Origin: Streptomyces chattanoogensis
Lineage (GTDB): Bacteria; Actinomycetota; Actinomycetes; Streptomycetales; Streptomycetaceae
Length of the DNA stretch: 64,000 nt
Reading direction: 5' to 3'
Assembly (NCBI RefSeq): GCF_001294335.1
Contig: NZ_LGKG01000133.1
Location: 55,494 to 119,493, forward strand
The notes under the pieces are model-generated. The model ran no database searches, was not told the origin of the DNA, and saw only the letters and a program-made list of their open reading frames with translations. Made by a program: the position numbers and the translations under genes. How positions within the stretch are numbered: position 1 is the stretch's first letter; each line of letters opens with the position of its first letter. Shown piece by piece: positions 35,642-49,449 of the stretch.

Positions 35642-36456
35642 CGCGGGTCCTCCTGGGCGTCGGAGCGGTGTGCGGTCCCGGTGGCGTTCCCGCCCCGTCC
35701 CCGGTCAGGGCGCCGCTGGTCGAGCCGCCCCTGGACGAACAGGACGGCGGGGGCGGCGAGCGCCGACAGGAGCACCGGTACGCCGGCGGGCAGGACCGGC
35801 AGCGTCACCAGGACCAGCACCACCGCGAGGCCCGCGGCCGCCCGCTCGACGGTGGTGGTGAGCATCGGCGCGAGCAGCGCCAGGAAGACGGCGGGGCCGG
35901 CCGCGTCCAGCCCCCAGGCCTTGGTGTCGCCGAGCGCCTCGGCCCCGAGGGCGCCGCCGAGCGTGGTGAGGTTCCACAGGACGTACAGGCTCAGCCCGGT
36001 GACGGTGAAGCCCAGGCGCGCGGTGCGCCGGTCGGGCTGGGCCATGGTGACGGCGGCGGTCTCGTCGATGACCCAGTGGGCGGCGAACGGCCGGACGGAG
36101 GCCCGGTAGCCCAGGAGGGCGGACAGCCGCAGCCCGTAGAAGGCGTTGCGGACGCCCAGGAAGAACGCGCCGGCGGCCGCGGTGAGCGGGTTGCCGCCCG
36201 CGGCGAGCGCGCCCACCAGGGCGAACTGCGAGGCGCCGGTGAACACCAGGAGGCTGAGCGCGCAGGTCTGCAGGACGCCGAGCCCGGCGCCGGCCGAGGT
36301 CACGCCGAAGGCGAAGCCGGAGAGGCCGACCGCGACGCCGACGCCCAGCGCGTCCCGGATGACGGCGGAGTCCGGTGGGGCCGCAGGGCCCGGTGCGGCG
36401 GGGCGGGCATCGGGTGCGGCCCGCTCCGGGGTGGGTATCTGTGTCTGTTCTGGCAC
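35638..36456 (-). CDS. azlC: AzlC family branched-chain amino acid exporter
   Basis: 272 residues. A Pro/Ala-rich N-terminus (about 1–30), then six to eight TM segments, including the AzlC motifs FTGASQFALVG (about 71) and FFLGVRNAFYGLRLS (about 97) and HWVIDETAAVTMAQ (about 126). The tail is polar and Arg/Asp-rich. It lies 10 bp after the AraC-family gene, so the regulator, azlC and azlD form one operon. Confidence 0.93.
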   Translation of the reverse strand: MPEQTQIPTPERAAPDARPAAPGPAAPPDSAVIRDALGVGVAVGLSGFAFGVTSAGAGLGVLQTCALSLLVFTGASQFALVGALAAGGNPLTAAAGAFFLGVRNAFYGLRLSALLGYRASVRPFAAHWVIDETAAVTMAQPDRRTARLGFTVTGLSLYVLWNLTTLGGALGAEALGDTKAWGLDAAGPAVFLALLAPMLTTTVERAAAGLAVVLVLVTLPVLPAGVPVLLSALAAPAVLFVQGRLDQRRPDRGRGGNATGTAHRSDAQEDPR

Positions 36457-36466
36457 GCCCCGGACG

Positions 36467-37408
36467 CTACGGGGCGGTGCCCCCGGCGGTCTTGTACGTT
36501 ATTGCGCCGCCCGCCTCGGGCGTACGCGCCCTGCGGTACGCGCCCGGCGGCACCCCGACGATGCGGGTGAAGTGCCGGTTCAGATGCGGCTGATCGGTGA
36601 AGCCGACGGCGACCGCGGCCTCGGCGGGCGGGCGGCCCGCCTCCAGGAGACTCCGGGCGCGGCGTACCCGGGCGTCGGTGAGCCAGGTGTGCGGCGGCAT
36701 CCCGTACGCGTCCTTGAAGGCCCGCAGCAGCGCGAACGGGCTGGTGCCGAGCTCCTGCGCGAGCTTCTCCAGGGAGGGCGGGTCGGCCATCCGCGCGTTC
36801 AGGATGACCGTGGCGCGGGCGGCGGTGCGGGCGCCCGCCGTACGGGGTGTGCGGGACGGCAGCGGGCCCCCGTTGCGGCGCAGCAGCCGGGCGACGGTGA
36901 GGCGCAGCAGGGTGTCGGCGGCGAGGGCGTTGCCGGCCTCGGCGGCCCGGTGGACCTCGGTGATCAGGCGGCCGAGGTGCGGGTCCTCGATGACGGTCTC
37001 GGCGAATCCCGCGGTGCCGCGCACGGTGGTGGTCTCCTCGGCGATCTCGGCGACGAGCCCGGCCGACGGATAGAGCGTGGCGTACGCCCAGCCCTCGGGG
37101 GCGCCGGCCCGCGCGGTGTGCGCGACCTCCGGGTTGATCATGACGACCTCGCCGGGTCCGGCGCGGACCGGGCCCCGGGTGAAGCCGATCTCCTCGATAC
37201 CGTCGGTGACCGCGCAGACGACGTACCCGTCGTGGGCATGGCGCGGGAAGGAGTGCCGCACATAGCGGGCACGCAGCAGGTCGAGGCCGGGCAGTCCGGC
37301 GTGGCGCCAGTGGCGGGCCCATTCGCCGCGGGCCCGCGGGGCGACGTCCGGGCCGGTCCCGCACTCGCCCGCGGTCCCGTCCGTACCGGCTGCGCTCCCC
37401 GTGATCAT
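36467..37408 (-). CDS. AraC family transcriptional regulator
   Basis: 313 residues. An N-terminal cupin effector-binding domain (about 30–165; HSFPRHAHDGYVV, GEVVMINPEVAHTA) and a C-terminal pair of HTH motifs (about 205–300; SLEKLAQELGTSPFALLRAFKDAYG, AAVAVGFTDQPHLNRHFTRIVGVPPG). Lies directly upstream of azlCD in the same direction; in many bacteria such regulators control amino-acid exporters. ATG at 37406–37408 follows a GGAGG that is very close (1 nt), so initiation may be unusual. Confidence 0.92.
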   Translation of the reverse strand: MITGSAAGTDGTAGECGTGPDVAPRARGEWARHWRHAGLPGLDLLRARYVRHSFPRHAHDGYVVCAVTDGIEEIGFTRGPVRAGPGEVVMINPEVAHTARAGAPEGWAYATLYPSAGLVAEIAEETTTVRGTAGFAETVIEDPHLGRLITEVHRAAEAGNALAADTLLRLTVARLLRRNGGPLPSRTPRTAGARTAARATVILNARMADPPSLEKLAQELGTSPFALLRAFKDAYGMPPHTWLTDARVRRARSLLEAGRPPAEAAVAVGFTDQPHLNRHFTRIVGVPPGAYRRARTPEAGGAITYKTAGGTAP

Positions 37409-37531
37409 GCCTCCATTCTGCGGCCGTGCGGCGGCCGCCGGCCCGTGTGTCCGCACCGTGGACGGGCCGCGGGGGACCGCCGGGACCGGCCCGCGGCCGC
37501 GTTGTCAGTGGTCCGGTGCACGATGGAGAAC

Positions 37532-42307
<4,776 letters not shown>

Positions 42308-42348
42308 GCGGATGACGGCTCCCCGGCGCCGGACGGCATGATGGTCCC

Positions 42349-43137
42349 ATGCCCGAAGGCGACACCGTCTGGCGTCTTGCCCAGCGCCTCCACGAGGCGC
42401 TGTCCGGCGCCCCGCTGACCCGCTGCGACCTGCGCGTTCCGCGCCTCGCGACGGTGGATCTGACCGGTCGCGGGGTGCTGGAGACGGTCCCCCGCGGCAA
42501 ACATCTCCTCACCCGTGTCGAGGGCGGCCTGACCCTCCACTCCCATCTGCGGATGGACGGCACCTGGAAGATCTACGCCCCCGCGGAGCGCTGGCGCGGC
42601 GGCCCCGCCCACCAGATCCGGGCGATCGTGGGCACCGCCGGGCACACCGCCGTCGGCTACCGCCTCCCCGTCCTCGGCCTCCTGCGCACCGCCGAGGAAT
42701 CCCGGGTCGTCGGCCATCTTGGCCCCGACCTCCTCGGCCCCGACTGGGACCCGGCCGAGGCCCTGCGCCGGCTTCTCGCCGACCCGGGGCGCCCCCTGGG
42801 CGAGGCCCTGCTCGACCAGCGGAATCTGGCCGGCATCGGCAATGTCTACAAGTCCGAGCTGTGCTTTCTGCTGCGTGCCTCCCCCTGGCTGCCCGTGGGG
42901 CGGCTCCCCGACCCGGAACGCGCCCCGGCGCTCGCCAGGAAGCTCCTCGAGGCCAACAAGCGGCGCCCCGCCCGTATCACCACCAACAGCGCCCGCCCCG
43001 ACCGCCGCCTGTGGGTCTACGGCCGCGCCGGGCGCCCCTGCCCCCGCTGCGGCACCCCCGTACGCACCGCCGACCAGGACCCGGCCGCCGACGAACGCGT
43101 CACCTACTGGTGCCCCGCCTGCCAGCCCGCCCCGTAG
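42349..43137 (+). CDS. nei2: Nei2-type DNA glycosylase (endonuclease VIII family)
   Basis: 262 residues. The N-terminus PEGDTVWRLAQRL gives the catalytic Pro2 and Glu3 after Met removal. The H2TH region carries LLDQRNLAGIGNVYKSELCF (about 146–165), and a C-terminal zinc finger has CPRC…CPAC (about 231–257). It removes oxidised pyrimidines and nicks the strand. Pairing with lhr is conserved in actinobacteria, consistent with joint action in repair. Confidence 0.95.
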   Translation: MPEGDTVWRLAQRLHEALSGAPLTRCDLRVPRLATVDLTGRGVLETVPRGKHLLTRVEGGLTLHSHLRMDGTWKIYAPAERWRGGPAHQIRAIVGTAGHTAVGYRLPVLGLLRTAEESRVVGHLGPDLLGPDWDPAEALRRLLADPGRPLGEALLDQRNLAGIGNVYKSELCFLLRASPWLPVGRLPDPERAPALARKLLEANKRRPARITTNSARPDRRLWVYGRAGRPCPRCGTPVRTADQDPAADERVTYWCPACQPAP

Positions 43138-43198
43138 GACAACATCCGCACCTCCCCCTCCAATTGACGGTGCATCAGATGCTCCCTACCCTCACCCC

Positions 43199-43975
43199 AT
43201 GCCCCTCACGGCGTACGACCTCACCGGCCGCACCGCGATCGTGACCGGCGCGGCGGGAGGCATCGGCCGCGCCACCGCCGTCCTCCTGGCCGAGGCCGGC
43301 GCCACCGTGCACTGCGCGGATCTGGACGGCGACGGCGCCCGGGAGACCGCCGCAGCCATCGCGGCAGCGGGCGGCGACGCGCATCCGCACCGCCTCGATG
43401 TCACCCGCCGCGCCGAGGTGGCCGCCGTCGTCGATACGGCCCGCCGGACCAGCGGCCGCCTGGATGTGATGGCCACCATCGCCGGGATCATGCAGACGTC
43501 GAGCGTCCTGGAGACCACCGACGCGGACCTGGACCGGGTCTGGAACACCAACTTCAAGGGCGTGCTGTACGGCTGCCAGGAGGCCGCCCGCACCATGATC
43601 GCCACCGGCACCCGGGGCAGCATCGTGACCATGGCCTCCGGCGCGATCGACACCGGCGCCCCGGGCCTGCTCTGCTACGGCGCGGCCAAGGCCGCCGTCG
43701 TCCAGCTCACCAGGACCCTGGCCACCGAGACCGGCCGGTACGGGATCCGCGTCAATGCCGTCGCCCCCGGCTGGATCCGTACGCCGATGACCGAGCGCCA
43801 CAGCGCCGAGGAGCAGCGGCGGGCCGAACGGCCCATGATCCGGATGTCTCCTCTGGGGCGGGTGGGCGAGCCCGAGGACATCGCACACGCCGTGCTCCAC
43901 CTGGCCTCGGACGCCTCGTCCTTCACCACCGGCCAGATTCTCCGCCCTAACGGCGGCGTCGCCATGCCCTGGTGA
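43199..43975 (+). CDS. Short-chain dehydrogenase/reductase
   Basis: 258 residues, classical SDR. Cofactor motif TGAAGGIG (about 16–23), CADLDGDGARE after beta2 (Asp favours NAD), NTNFKG for the NNAG region, catalytic Ser in VTMASGAI (about 145) and YGAAK (Tyr about 160, Lys 164). Ends with the PNGGVAMPW tail. Substrate unknown. Its last 29 bp overlap the oppositely oriented membrane-protein gene. Confidence 0.93.
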   Translation: MPLTAYDLTGRTAIVTGAAGGIGRATAVLLAEAGATVHCADLDGDGARETAAAIAAAGGDAHPHRLDVTRRAEVAAVVDTARRTSGRLDVMATIAGIMQTSSVLETTDADLDRVWNTNFKGVLYGCQEAARTMIATGTRGSIVTMASGAIDTGAPGLLCYGAAKAAVVQLTRTLATETGRYGIRVNAVAPGWIRTPMTERHSAEEQRRAERPMIRMSPLGRVGEPEDIAHAVLHLASDASSFTTGQILRPNGGVAMPW

Positions 43976-44276
43976 CCGCCGCCCGCGTCCCCCTCAGCCG
44001 TGCCCCACGCCCCGCCTCACCCTTCCCCCGGCCCGACCAGGGAACGCAGTGCACGGGCAACAGGCTGAGCCCCCAGCTCCCCATCACCACCGCCCCCTCG
44101 ACCGTCCCCGCCGCCTGCGGCTGCAGCGTCAGCCGGAGCGCGGCCCACCACCACAAGGCCCCGATGAGGGCCCCGGCTATCCGGCGGCCGGGCACGACGC
44201 GGGGGCGCCGGCCGCCCGGGCCCCGTGCCGCCGGCCCGCCGACCGGGCCGTGGGCCGCAGCGTCATGCCACACCAT
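43947..44276 (-). CDS. Small membrane protein, unknown
   Basis: 109 residues. A Gly/Pro/Arg-rich start, one or two hydrophobic segments (about 38–55 with GALWWWAALRL, and 64–85), and a very basic end (AWRRRR). GGGAGG lies 6 nt before the ATG at 44274–44276, which supports translation. It follows dpsB on the same strand after 96 bp. Its 3' end overlaps the SDR gene. No family recognised. Confidence 0.55.
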   Translation of the reverse strand: MVWHDAAAHGPVGGPAARGPGGRRPRVVPGRRIAGALIGALWWWAALRLTLQPQAAGTVEGAVVMGSWGLSLLPVHCVPWSGRGKGEAGRGARLRGTRAAVTRAWRRRR

Positions 44277-44372
44277 GGCTTGCCTCCCTCGGCCGACGCT
44301 AGACGGGCCCGCAGCCGGGCGGCAGAGCGCACCGGGGCGCGCAGGGGGCACGGCCGGATATGGCACGCCCGT

Positions 44373-44843
44373 TCACCGGGACTCCGCCTGGAACATCCAG
44401 TGGTGCTTCTCCAGGTCGGCGGTCAGGCCGATGAGAATGTCCTGGCTGACGGGATCGGGCTCCGCGGTGTCGATGATCCGCTCCCGCATCCGCTCGATGA
44501 CCGACGCCAGGGCCGTCACCAGCGTCTGCACCACCTCGCCGTCGTGGATCCAGCCGTCCGGCACCTCGCCGATGCCGCTGTTCTTGGCGACCGTCGCGGC
44601 CCGCCCATCCGGCGGCACCCCGATCGCCGAGGCGCGCTCGGCGACGGTGTCCGCGTGCTGGCGCGCGGTGTCCACGACCTCGTCGAGCTGGAGGTGTACG
44701 GAGCGGAAGCGCGGACCGACGACGTTCCAGTGCACCTGCTTGGAGACCAGGGAGAGATCCACCAGATCGACGAGGGCACCCTGCAGGGCGCTTCCGACGA
44801 CGGCGCGGTCGCCGTCGGACAGCGGGCTGTTGACCACAGACAT
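44373..44843 (-). CDS. dpsB: Dps-family ferritin-like protein
   Basis: 156 residues, a four-helix Dps monomer expected to form a dodecamer that stores iron and protects DNA. The ferroxidase residues are in SKQVHWNVVG (about 34–43) and LDEVVDTARQHADTVAERA (about 53–71). It lacks the long basic tails of DpsA/DpsC, so DNA binding is probably weak. Its place matches dpsB of S. coelicolor. An AT-rich upstream region with repeats lies at 44885–44960. Confidence 0.93.
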   Translation of the reverse strand: MSVVNSPLSDGDRAVVGSALQGALVDLVDLSLVSKQVHWNVVGPRFRSVHLQLDEVVDTARQHADTVAERASAIGVPPDGRAATVAKNSGIGEVPDGWIHDGEVVQTLVTALASVIERMRERIIDTAEPDPVSQDILIGLTADLEKHHWMFQAESR

Positions 44844-44927
44844 CCGGCTACTCCTGTTCGCGCGGAAAACCTCGGCACTACGCAGATTTACGTAACTCTG
44901 GACCGGTTCGCTAGGTTCTTTTTACCT

Positions 44928-44945
44928 TTACCCCGTTCACCCCGT
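44928..44945. repeat. Adjacent direct repeats upstream of dpsB
   Basis: TTACCCCGT and TCACCCCGT lie head to tail (period 9), about 85–100 bp before the dpsB start. A TTACGTAA palindrome lies at 44888–44895. The interval 44844–45033 is unusually AT-rich for this window. Possible operator or stress-sigma promoter. Confidence 0.4.
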
Positions 44946-45033
44946 TTCGCCCATCGTATAAACGACCGGGCGCTTCGGGGCAGGTCAAGGGGGCCGGCCG
45001 AGGCTCCGCCCCGGGGCCGCGCGGGCAGCACAA

Positions 45034-45063
45034 AGCCCCGGTCAGCTGCTGCCGACCGGGGCT
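45034..45063 (-). terminator. Terminator of clgR
   Basis: A perfect 10-bp stem AGCCCCGGTC/GACCGGGGCT with a 10-nt loop that includes CAGCTG, 25 bp past the clgR stop. Confidence 0.75.
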
Positions 45064-45087
45064 CCGGGGTATGCAGGAACAGGGGTG

Positions 45088-45471
45088 TCAGGCCGCGACG
45101 ACATCCACGACGTCGGCCGGGGACTTGATCGTCACACGGTCCTCCGGCACACCGGCCAGGGACGTGACGGACACCGAATTGAGCTTCGGCCGCACCGGTG
45201 CCGGTACCGGGTCGCTCGCGGCCGCGGACGCTGCCAGCTCGGCGAGTGCCAGCTCATCGCTGACCTCCCGCATAAGCTCTGACATGCGCACATCCAGCGC
45301 GTCACAGATCGCCGAGAGCAGCTCGGAGGACGCCTCCTTCTGGCCCCTCTCGACCTCGGACAAATAGCCGAGCGACACCCGGGCGGAGGAAGAGACCTCG
45401 CGCAGGGTTCGGCCTTGGCGCTGACGCTGTCGGCGCAGCACGTCACCCAGCAGGCGACGAAGCAGAATCAT
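45088..45471 (-). CDS. clgR: XRE-family regulator ClgR
   Basis: 127 residues. Begins [20 protein letters not shown], followed by the HTH ([27 protein letters not shown], about 22–48), the hallmark of ClgR, activator of clp protease and repair genes in actinobacteria. The C-terminus ends in VVDVVAA; the terminal Ala-Ala is the degron by which ClpP proteases destroy ClgR, giving feedback control. Last gene of the rimO–pgsA–cinA–clgR string. Confidence 0.93.
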   Translation of the reverse strand: MILLRRLLGDVLRRQRQRQGRTLREVSSSARVSLGYLSEVERGQKEASSELLSAICDALDVRMSELMREVSDELALAELAASAAASDPVPAPVRPKLNSVSVTSLAGVPEDRVTIKSPADVVDVVAA

Positions 45472-45565
45472 CGCTGGCTCCCTCCTCGGACCTCGGATCC
45501 GGATCCTTCTCGCCCCACCGTACCGCCTTGGGCCCTGGCCGTGCCGGGCGTGAGTTCGTGTTCAC

Positions 45566-46102
45566 TCAGGGCTGCAAACATCCATTCCCCCCGTGTTGTT
45601 CCGTATCCTGTGCCGCAAATTTTTGTGTCAGTTCGCTCAACAAGAGTGCGAGCGCGGCCTGGACGGTGTTCCTGCGAATCCGGTCGCGGTCCCCGTCCAG
45701 TGCGAGCCGGCGCACCTCGCCGGTGCCGTCCGGCCCTTCGACCGCCACGAAAACGGTGCCCACGGGCTGCCCGTCCTGGGGCTCGGGCCCGGCCACACCG
45801 GTGGTCGCGACGCCCCAGTCGGCGCCGAGGACCCGCCGGACACCGCTCGCCATCTGCCGGGCGACCTCGGCGTCTACCGCGCCGCGCGCGGCCAGCAGCG
45901 CGCCGTCCACGCCCAGTACATCCCGTTTGATCCCGGTCGCATACGCCGTCACCGAGCCCCGTACCACCCGCGACGCCCCGGGAACGGCGGTCAGCTCGCC
46001 GGCCACCAGGCCGCCGGTCAGCGATTCGGCCACCGCCAGGCTCTGCCCGCGCTCCGCGAGCGCCTCGAGCGCTCCGGCCGCCGCAGAACCCGGCCCGGTC
46101 AC
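45566..46102 (-). CDS. cinA: CinA C-terminal-domain (nicotinamide-nucleotide amidase) protein
   Basis: 178 residues, a stand-alone CinA C-terminal domain: SLAVAESLTGGLVAGELTAVPGAS (about 19–42), GSVTAYATGIKRDVLGV (about 47–63), GVATTGVAGPEPQDGQPVGTVFVAV (about 96–120). Members deamidate NMN in pyridine-nucleotide recycling. GTG start overlaps the pgsA stop by 4 bp. Confidence 0.92.
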   Translation of the reverse strand: MTGPGSAAAGALEALAERGQSLAVAESLTGGLVAGELTAVPGASRVVRGSVTAYATGIKRDVLGVDGALLAARGAVDAEVARQMASGVRRVLGADWGVATTGVAGPEPQDGQPVGTVFVAVEGPDGTGEVRRLALDGDRDRIRRNTVQAALALLLSELTQKFAAQDTEQHGGNGCLQP

Positions 46103-46758
46103 CGCGCGGCTTCCCGGTCCGTCCGGGCGGCGCGCTCGGCGCGCTCCGCGGCCAGCCCCGCCCGGCGCAGGACGACGGCCTGACGGACGTAGTCGAGTCC
46201 GGTGGCGACCGTCAGCACGACGGCTACCGCCATCACCCACCAGCGGAAAGTGGCCAGCGGCCCGGTCAGCACCAGGACGTACATCCCGACCGCGGTGCCC
46301 TGCGCCAATGTCTTGATCTTGCCGCCACGACTGGCCGGAATCACTCCATGCTTGATCACCCAGAACCGCATCAGCGTGATGCCGAGCTCCCGGAAGAGGA
46401 TCACGCCCGTCACCCACCAGGGCAGATCCCCCAGGACCGACAGGCAGATCAGCGCCGAGCCCATGATCGCCTTGTCCGCGATCGGGTCGGCGATCTTGCC
46501 GAAGTCGGTGACCAGGTTGTACGTCCGCGCGAGATGCCCGTCGAATACATCGGTGATCATGGCGATGGCGAAGGCGGCCCAGGCGAAGGAGCGCCAGGCC
46601 TTGTCCGTCCCGCCGTCGTGCATCAGCAGCAGCACGAAGGCCGGGACCAGCAGCAGCCGCATCATCGTCAGGACGTTGGCGATGTTCCACAGCCCGGCCT
46701 GCCGGACGGCCGGCGCCGTGCGCGGCCCACCGGCGGCGGAAGCCGGGACTCCGCTCAT
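46099..46758 (-). CDS. pgsA: CDP-diacylglycerol–glycerol-3-phosphate 3-phosphatidyltransferase
   Basis: 219 residues. CDP-alcohol phosphotransferase signature with the D…DG..AR…G…D…D spacing in [10 protein letters not shown]…[12 protein letters not shown] (about 65–93). Several TM segments. Makes phosphatidylglycerolphosphate, the first committed step of anionic phospholipids. GGAGG lies 7 nt before the ATG; the start overlaps the rimO stop. Confidence 0.94.
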   Translation of the reverse strand: MSGVPASAAGGPRTAPAVRQAGLWNIANVLTMMRLLLVPAFVLLLMHDGGTDKAWRSFAWAAFAIAMITDVFDGHLARTYNLVTDFGKIADPIADKAIMGSALICLSVLGDLPWWVTGVILFRELGITLMRFWVIKHGVIPASRGGKIKTLAQGTAVGMYVLVLTGPLATFRWWVMAVAVVLTVATGLDYVRQAVVLRRAGLAAERAERAARTDREAAR

Positions 46759-48248
46759 CTGCCCGCCTCCTCGGTACACGCGGTGTCGTCCACCGACAGC
46801 ACCTCGGCCACGAGATCGACGCCCTCGCTCGCAACGACCTTTGCTTCGACCATACGTCCGGGAGCCAGGTCCCGGCCGTTCGTGAGGATCGTGACACCGT
46901 CGGTCTCCGGCGCCTGGTGCGCGGCCCGCCCGACGACGCCGTCCTCCTCGTCGATCCGGTCCACCAGCACCCGCACGGTCTCGCCGACCCGCTCCTCCGC
47001 GCGCTGCGAGGTCAGCTCCTCGGCGAGCCAGGACACCTTCGCCAGCCGCTCGGCGACCACCTCGGGATCGACCTTGTTGTCGTACGTGGCGGCTTCCGTA
47101 CCGTCCTCGTCGGAGTAGCCGAAGACGCCGACGGCGTCCAGGCGCGCCTCGGTGATGAAGCGCTCCAGCTCGGCGAGATCACTCTCGGTCTCGCCCGGGA
47201 AGCCGACGATGAAGTTGGAGCGGGCACCGGCCTCGGGCGCCTTCGTACGGATCTGCTCCAGCAGGCCGAGGAACCGGTCGGTGTCGCCGAAGCGCCGCAT
47301 CGCGCGCAGCACGCCGGGCGCCGAGTGCTGGAAGGACAGATCGAAGTAGGGCGCGACCTTGTCCGTACCGGTCAGGACGTCGATCAGCCCGGGGCGCATC
47401 TCGGCGGGCTGCAGATAGCTGACCCGGATCCGCTCGATGCCGTCGACCGCCGCCAGCTCCGGCAGCAGCGTCTCCAGCAGGCGGATGTCGCCGAGGTCCT
47501 TGCCGTAGGAGGTGTTGTTCTCGGAGACCAGCATGATCTCCTTGACGCCCTGCTCGGCCAGCCAGCGGGTCTCGCCGAGCACGTCCGAGGGCCGGCGGGA
47601 GATGAACGAACCGCGGAAGGACGGGATCGCGCAGAACGAGCAGCGCCGGTCGCAGCCGGAGGCCAGCTTCACCGAGGCCACCGGGCTGCTGCCGAGTCTG
47701 CGGCGCAGCGGCGCACGCGGCCCGGAGGCGGGCGCGAGGCCCTCCGGCAGGTCCTCGGGCGCGGTGTCCTGGGGGGCGTCCTGGGCGTGGCCGGGCAGCG
47801 CGACCCCGGCATCCTGGCGCTCGGCCGGGCTGATCGGCAGCAGCTTGCGGCGGTCGCGGGGGGCGTGGGCCTCGATGTTCCCGCCGCTGAGGATGGTCTG
47901 CAGACGGCCGGAGATATCGGCGTAGTCGTCGAAGCCGAGCACGCCGTCGGCCTCGGGCAGCGCCTCGGCGAGCTCCTTGCCGTAGCGCTCGGCCATGCAG
48001 CCGACGGCGACGACGGCCTGGGTGCGGCCATGATCCTTGAGATCATTGGCTTCCAGCAGGGCGTCGACGGAGTCCTTCTTGGCGGCCTCGACGAATCCAC
48101 AGGTGTTGACGACGGCGACATCCGCGTCGGCGGCTTCCTCGACGAGCTCCCAGCCGTCCGCTGCCAAGCGGCCTGCGAGCTCCTCCGAGTCCACCTCGTT
48201 ACGGGCGCAGCCAAGAGTGACAAGGGCGACGGTACGGCGTTCGGGCAT
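46755..48248 (-). CDS. rimO: Ribosomal protein S12 methylthiotransferase RimO
   Basis: 497 residues. UPF0004 domain with three Cys ([16 protein letters not shown] about 11–26, [14 protein letters not shown]), then a Pro/Ala-rich insertion (about 135–190), the radical-SAM motif [11 protein letters not shown] (about 200–210), and a TRAM-like C-terminal domain. Adds a methylthio group to Asp of S12. It heads the rimO–pgsA–cinA–clgR operon, starting 125 bp after the RodZ-like gene. Confidence 0.96.
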   Translation of the reverse strand: MPERRTVALVTLGCARNEVDSEELAGRLAADGWELVEEAADADVAVVNTCGFVEAAKKDSVDALLEANDLKDHGRTQAVVAVGCMAERYGKELAEALPEADGVLGFDDYADISGRLQTILSGGNIEAHAPRDRRKLLPISPAERQDAGVALPGHAQDAPQDTAPEDLPEGLAPASGPRAPLRRRLGSSPVASVKLASGCDRRCSFCAIPSFRGSFISRRPSDVLGETRWLAEQGVKEIMLVSENNTSYGKDLGDIRLLETLLPELAAVDGIERIRVSYLQPAEMRPGLIDVLTGTDKVAPYFDLSFQHSAPGVLRAMRRFGDTDRFLGLLEQIRTKAPEAGARSNFIVGFPGETESDLAELERFITEARLDAVGVFGYSDEDGTEAATYDNKVDPEVVAERLAKVSWLAEELTSQRAEERVGETVRVLVDRIDEEDGVVGRAAHQAPETDGVTILTNGRDLAPGRMVEAKVVASEGVDLVAEVLSVDDTACTEEAGR

Positions 48249-48373
48249 GGGGCTCAGCCTACTTCGTCCCGCCGACAGTCATGGCGTGCAGGTCTGCCCC
48301 GATGCCTCCCCGATGCTTCCCCGCCGCTTCCCTGGGGCGGCCCCGGACGCCCGGGACCGGCGCCGGGCCGCGC

Positions 48374-49216
48374 TCAGCCCGCCTGGGGGTCCCCCGGGGT
48401 GTAGCTCAGCCGCTCCACGGAACCCTCGTCGCCGACGTGCTTGACCTCCTTGCCGTTGACGTACAGCTGTACGGCCCCGGCATTGCCCAGGACAAGATCG
48501 ATCCGCTTCTTGTCGGTGAAGGTCTTGGACTGGCCCTTCTTGAGCAGGCCGTCCTGGAGGAGCCTGCCGTTGGCGTCCTTGGCCGACACCCAGCTCTGTC
48601 CGTCACGCGCGGTCACCTTGATCGTGACCTTGTCCTTGGGCAGCCCGGCGATCGCGCTGTCGGAGGGCGCGGGGTCGGGAGCGGTGGGCCTGGCCGTCGG
48701 CCTGGTGGTGTTCGGCGCCGGCGCGGGCTTCTTTTCAGCATTTGCCGTCCCGCCCGCCGAGACCGGTCCGTCGCCGCCCTTGCCGCCGCCGCTGAACAGC
48801 GTGAAGCCGACGAATCCGATGACGGCGACGATCGCCGCGACCATCGCGGCGGTCCAGTTCGGGCGGCGCGGCTCGGGACGGATCCGCTCGGACTCGAAGA
48901 GCGGCGTGGGGACGGTCGGCTCGGGACGCCCGCCGTGCGCGGCGTCGAACTGCTCGATCAGCGGGCCGGGGTCGAGGTCCACGGCGCGGGCGAGCGTCCG
49001 GATATGCCCCCGCGCGTAGACGTCGCCGCCGCAACGCGAGAAATCGTCCTGTTCGATCGCCTGCACGATCGGGACGCGCACCCGTGTGGCCGCACTGACC
49101 GCTTCCACGGTCAGTCCTGCTTCGCTACGGGCCTGCTGGAGGGCTCGACCGACGGAAGGCCGGTCGTCTTCACCGACGGAAGGCCGGTCGTCTTCGGGGG
49201 AGTTGCCGATGGACAC
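48374..49216 (-). CDS. RodZ-like membrane-anchored HTH protein
   Basis: 280 residues. Residues 5–20 are a perfect 8-residue duplication (EDDRPSVG twice). An HTH_25/XRE-like domain (about 23–90; LQQARSEAGLTVEAVSAATRVRVPIVQAIEQDDF) is followed by one TM segment (about 125–146), a Gly/Pro/Thr linker (about 147–195) and an extracytoplasmic DUF4115-type domain (about 196–270). This architecture is that of RodZ, which links MreB to the wall in rods; in Streptomyces its role is in spore or hyphal wall. GTG at 49214–49216 has AAAGG 8 nt upstream; an in-frame GTG 9 codons earlier is the alternative. Confidence 0.88.
   Translation of the reverse strand: MSIGNSPEDDRPSVGEDDRPSVGRALQQARSEAGLTVEAVSAATRVRVPIVQAIEQDDFSRCGGDVYARGHIRTLARAVDLDPGPLIEQFDAAHGGRPEPTVPTPLFESERIRPEPRRPNWTAAMVAAIVAVIGFVGFTLFSGGGKGGDGPVSAGGTANAEKKPAPAPNTTRPTARPTAPDPAPSDSAIAGLPKDKVTIKVTARDGQSWVSAKDANGRLLQDGLLKKGQSKTFTDKKRIDLVLGNAGAVQLYVNGKEVKHVGDEGSVERLSYTPGDPQAG
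49148..49195. repeat. Perfect 24-bp tandem duplication in the RodZ-like gene
   Basis: Two identical 24-bp copies (49148–49171, 49172–49195) add eight residues in frame to the N-terminal segment. Confidence 0.95.
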
Positions 49217-49256
49217 GGGGGCGCCTTTCGAGCGTGTAGCCACCTGCTGGAGGTTC

Positions 49257-49287
49257 AGTCTAGGGGTGGAGCGAAAGGGTCGGGCAA
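49257..49287 (-). promoter_or_regulatory. Possible promoter of the RodZ-like gene
   Basis: TTGCCC (49282–49287) and TAGACT (49257–49262) on the minus strand, 19-nt spacer, about 41 bp before the chosen start. Predicted from resemblance to the housekeeping consensus. Confidence 0.35.
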
Positions 49288-49449
49288 GCGGGAGAGCGGA
49301 GTTTGTACGCCATCAGAACGCCCCCGGACCGGCATGGATGCGGCCGGCGGGCGCGGTGATGAGCCATCATCCCGCACCTCCCTCAACTTGACGTATCAGC
49401 AGGAGAAACGGTTGCTTTCTCTCACGTACGAGTGACCCGGACGGGTGTG

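Noticed and set aside
45472..45565. ClgR self-binding site upstream of clgR
   Set aside because: Only half-site resemblances (GTTCGTGTTC) were seen; not enough for a feature.
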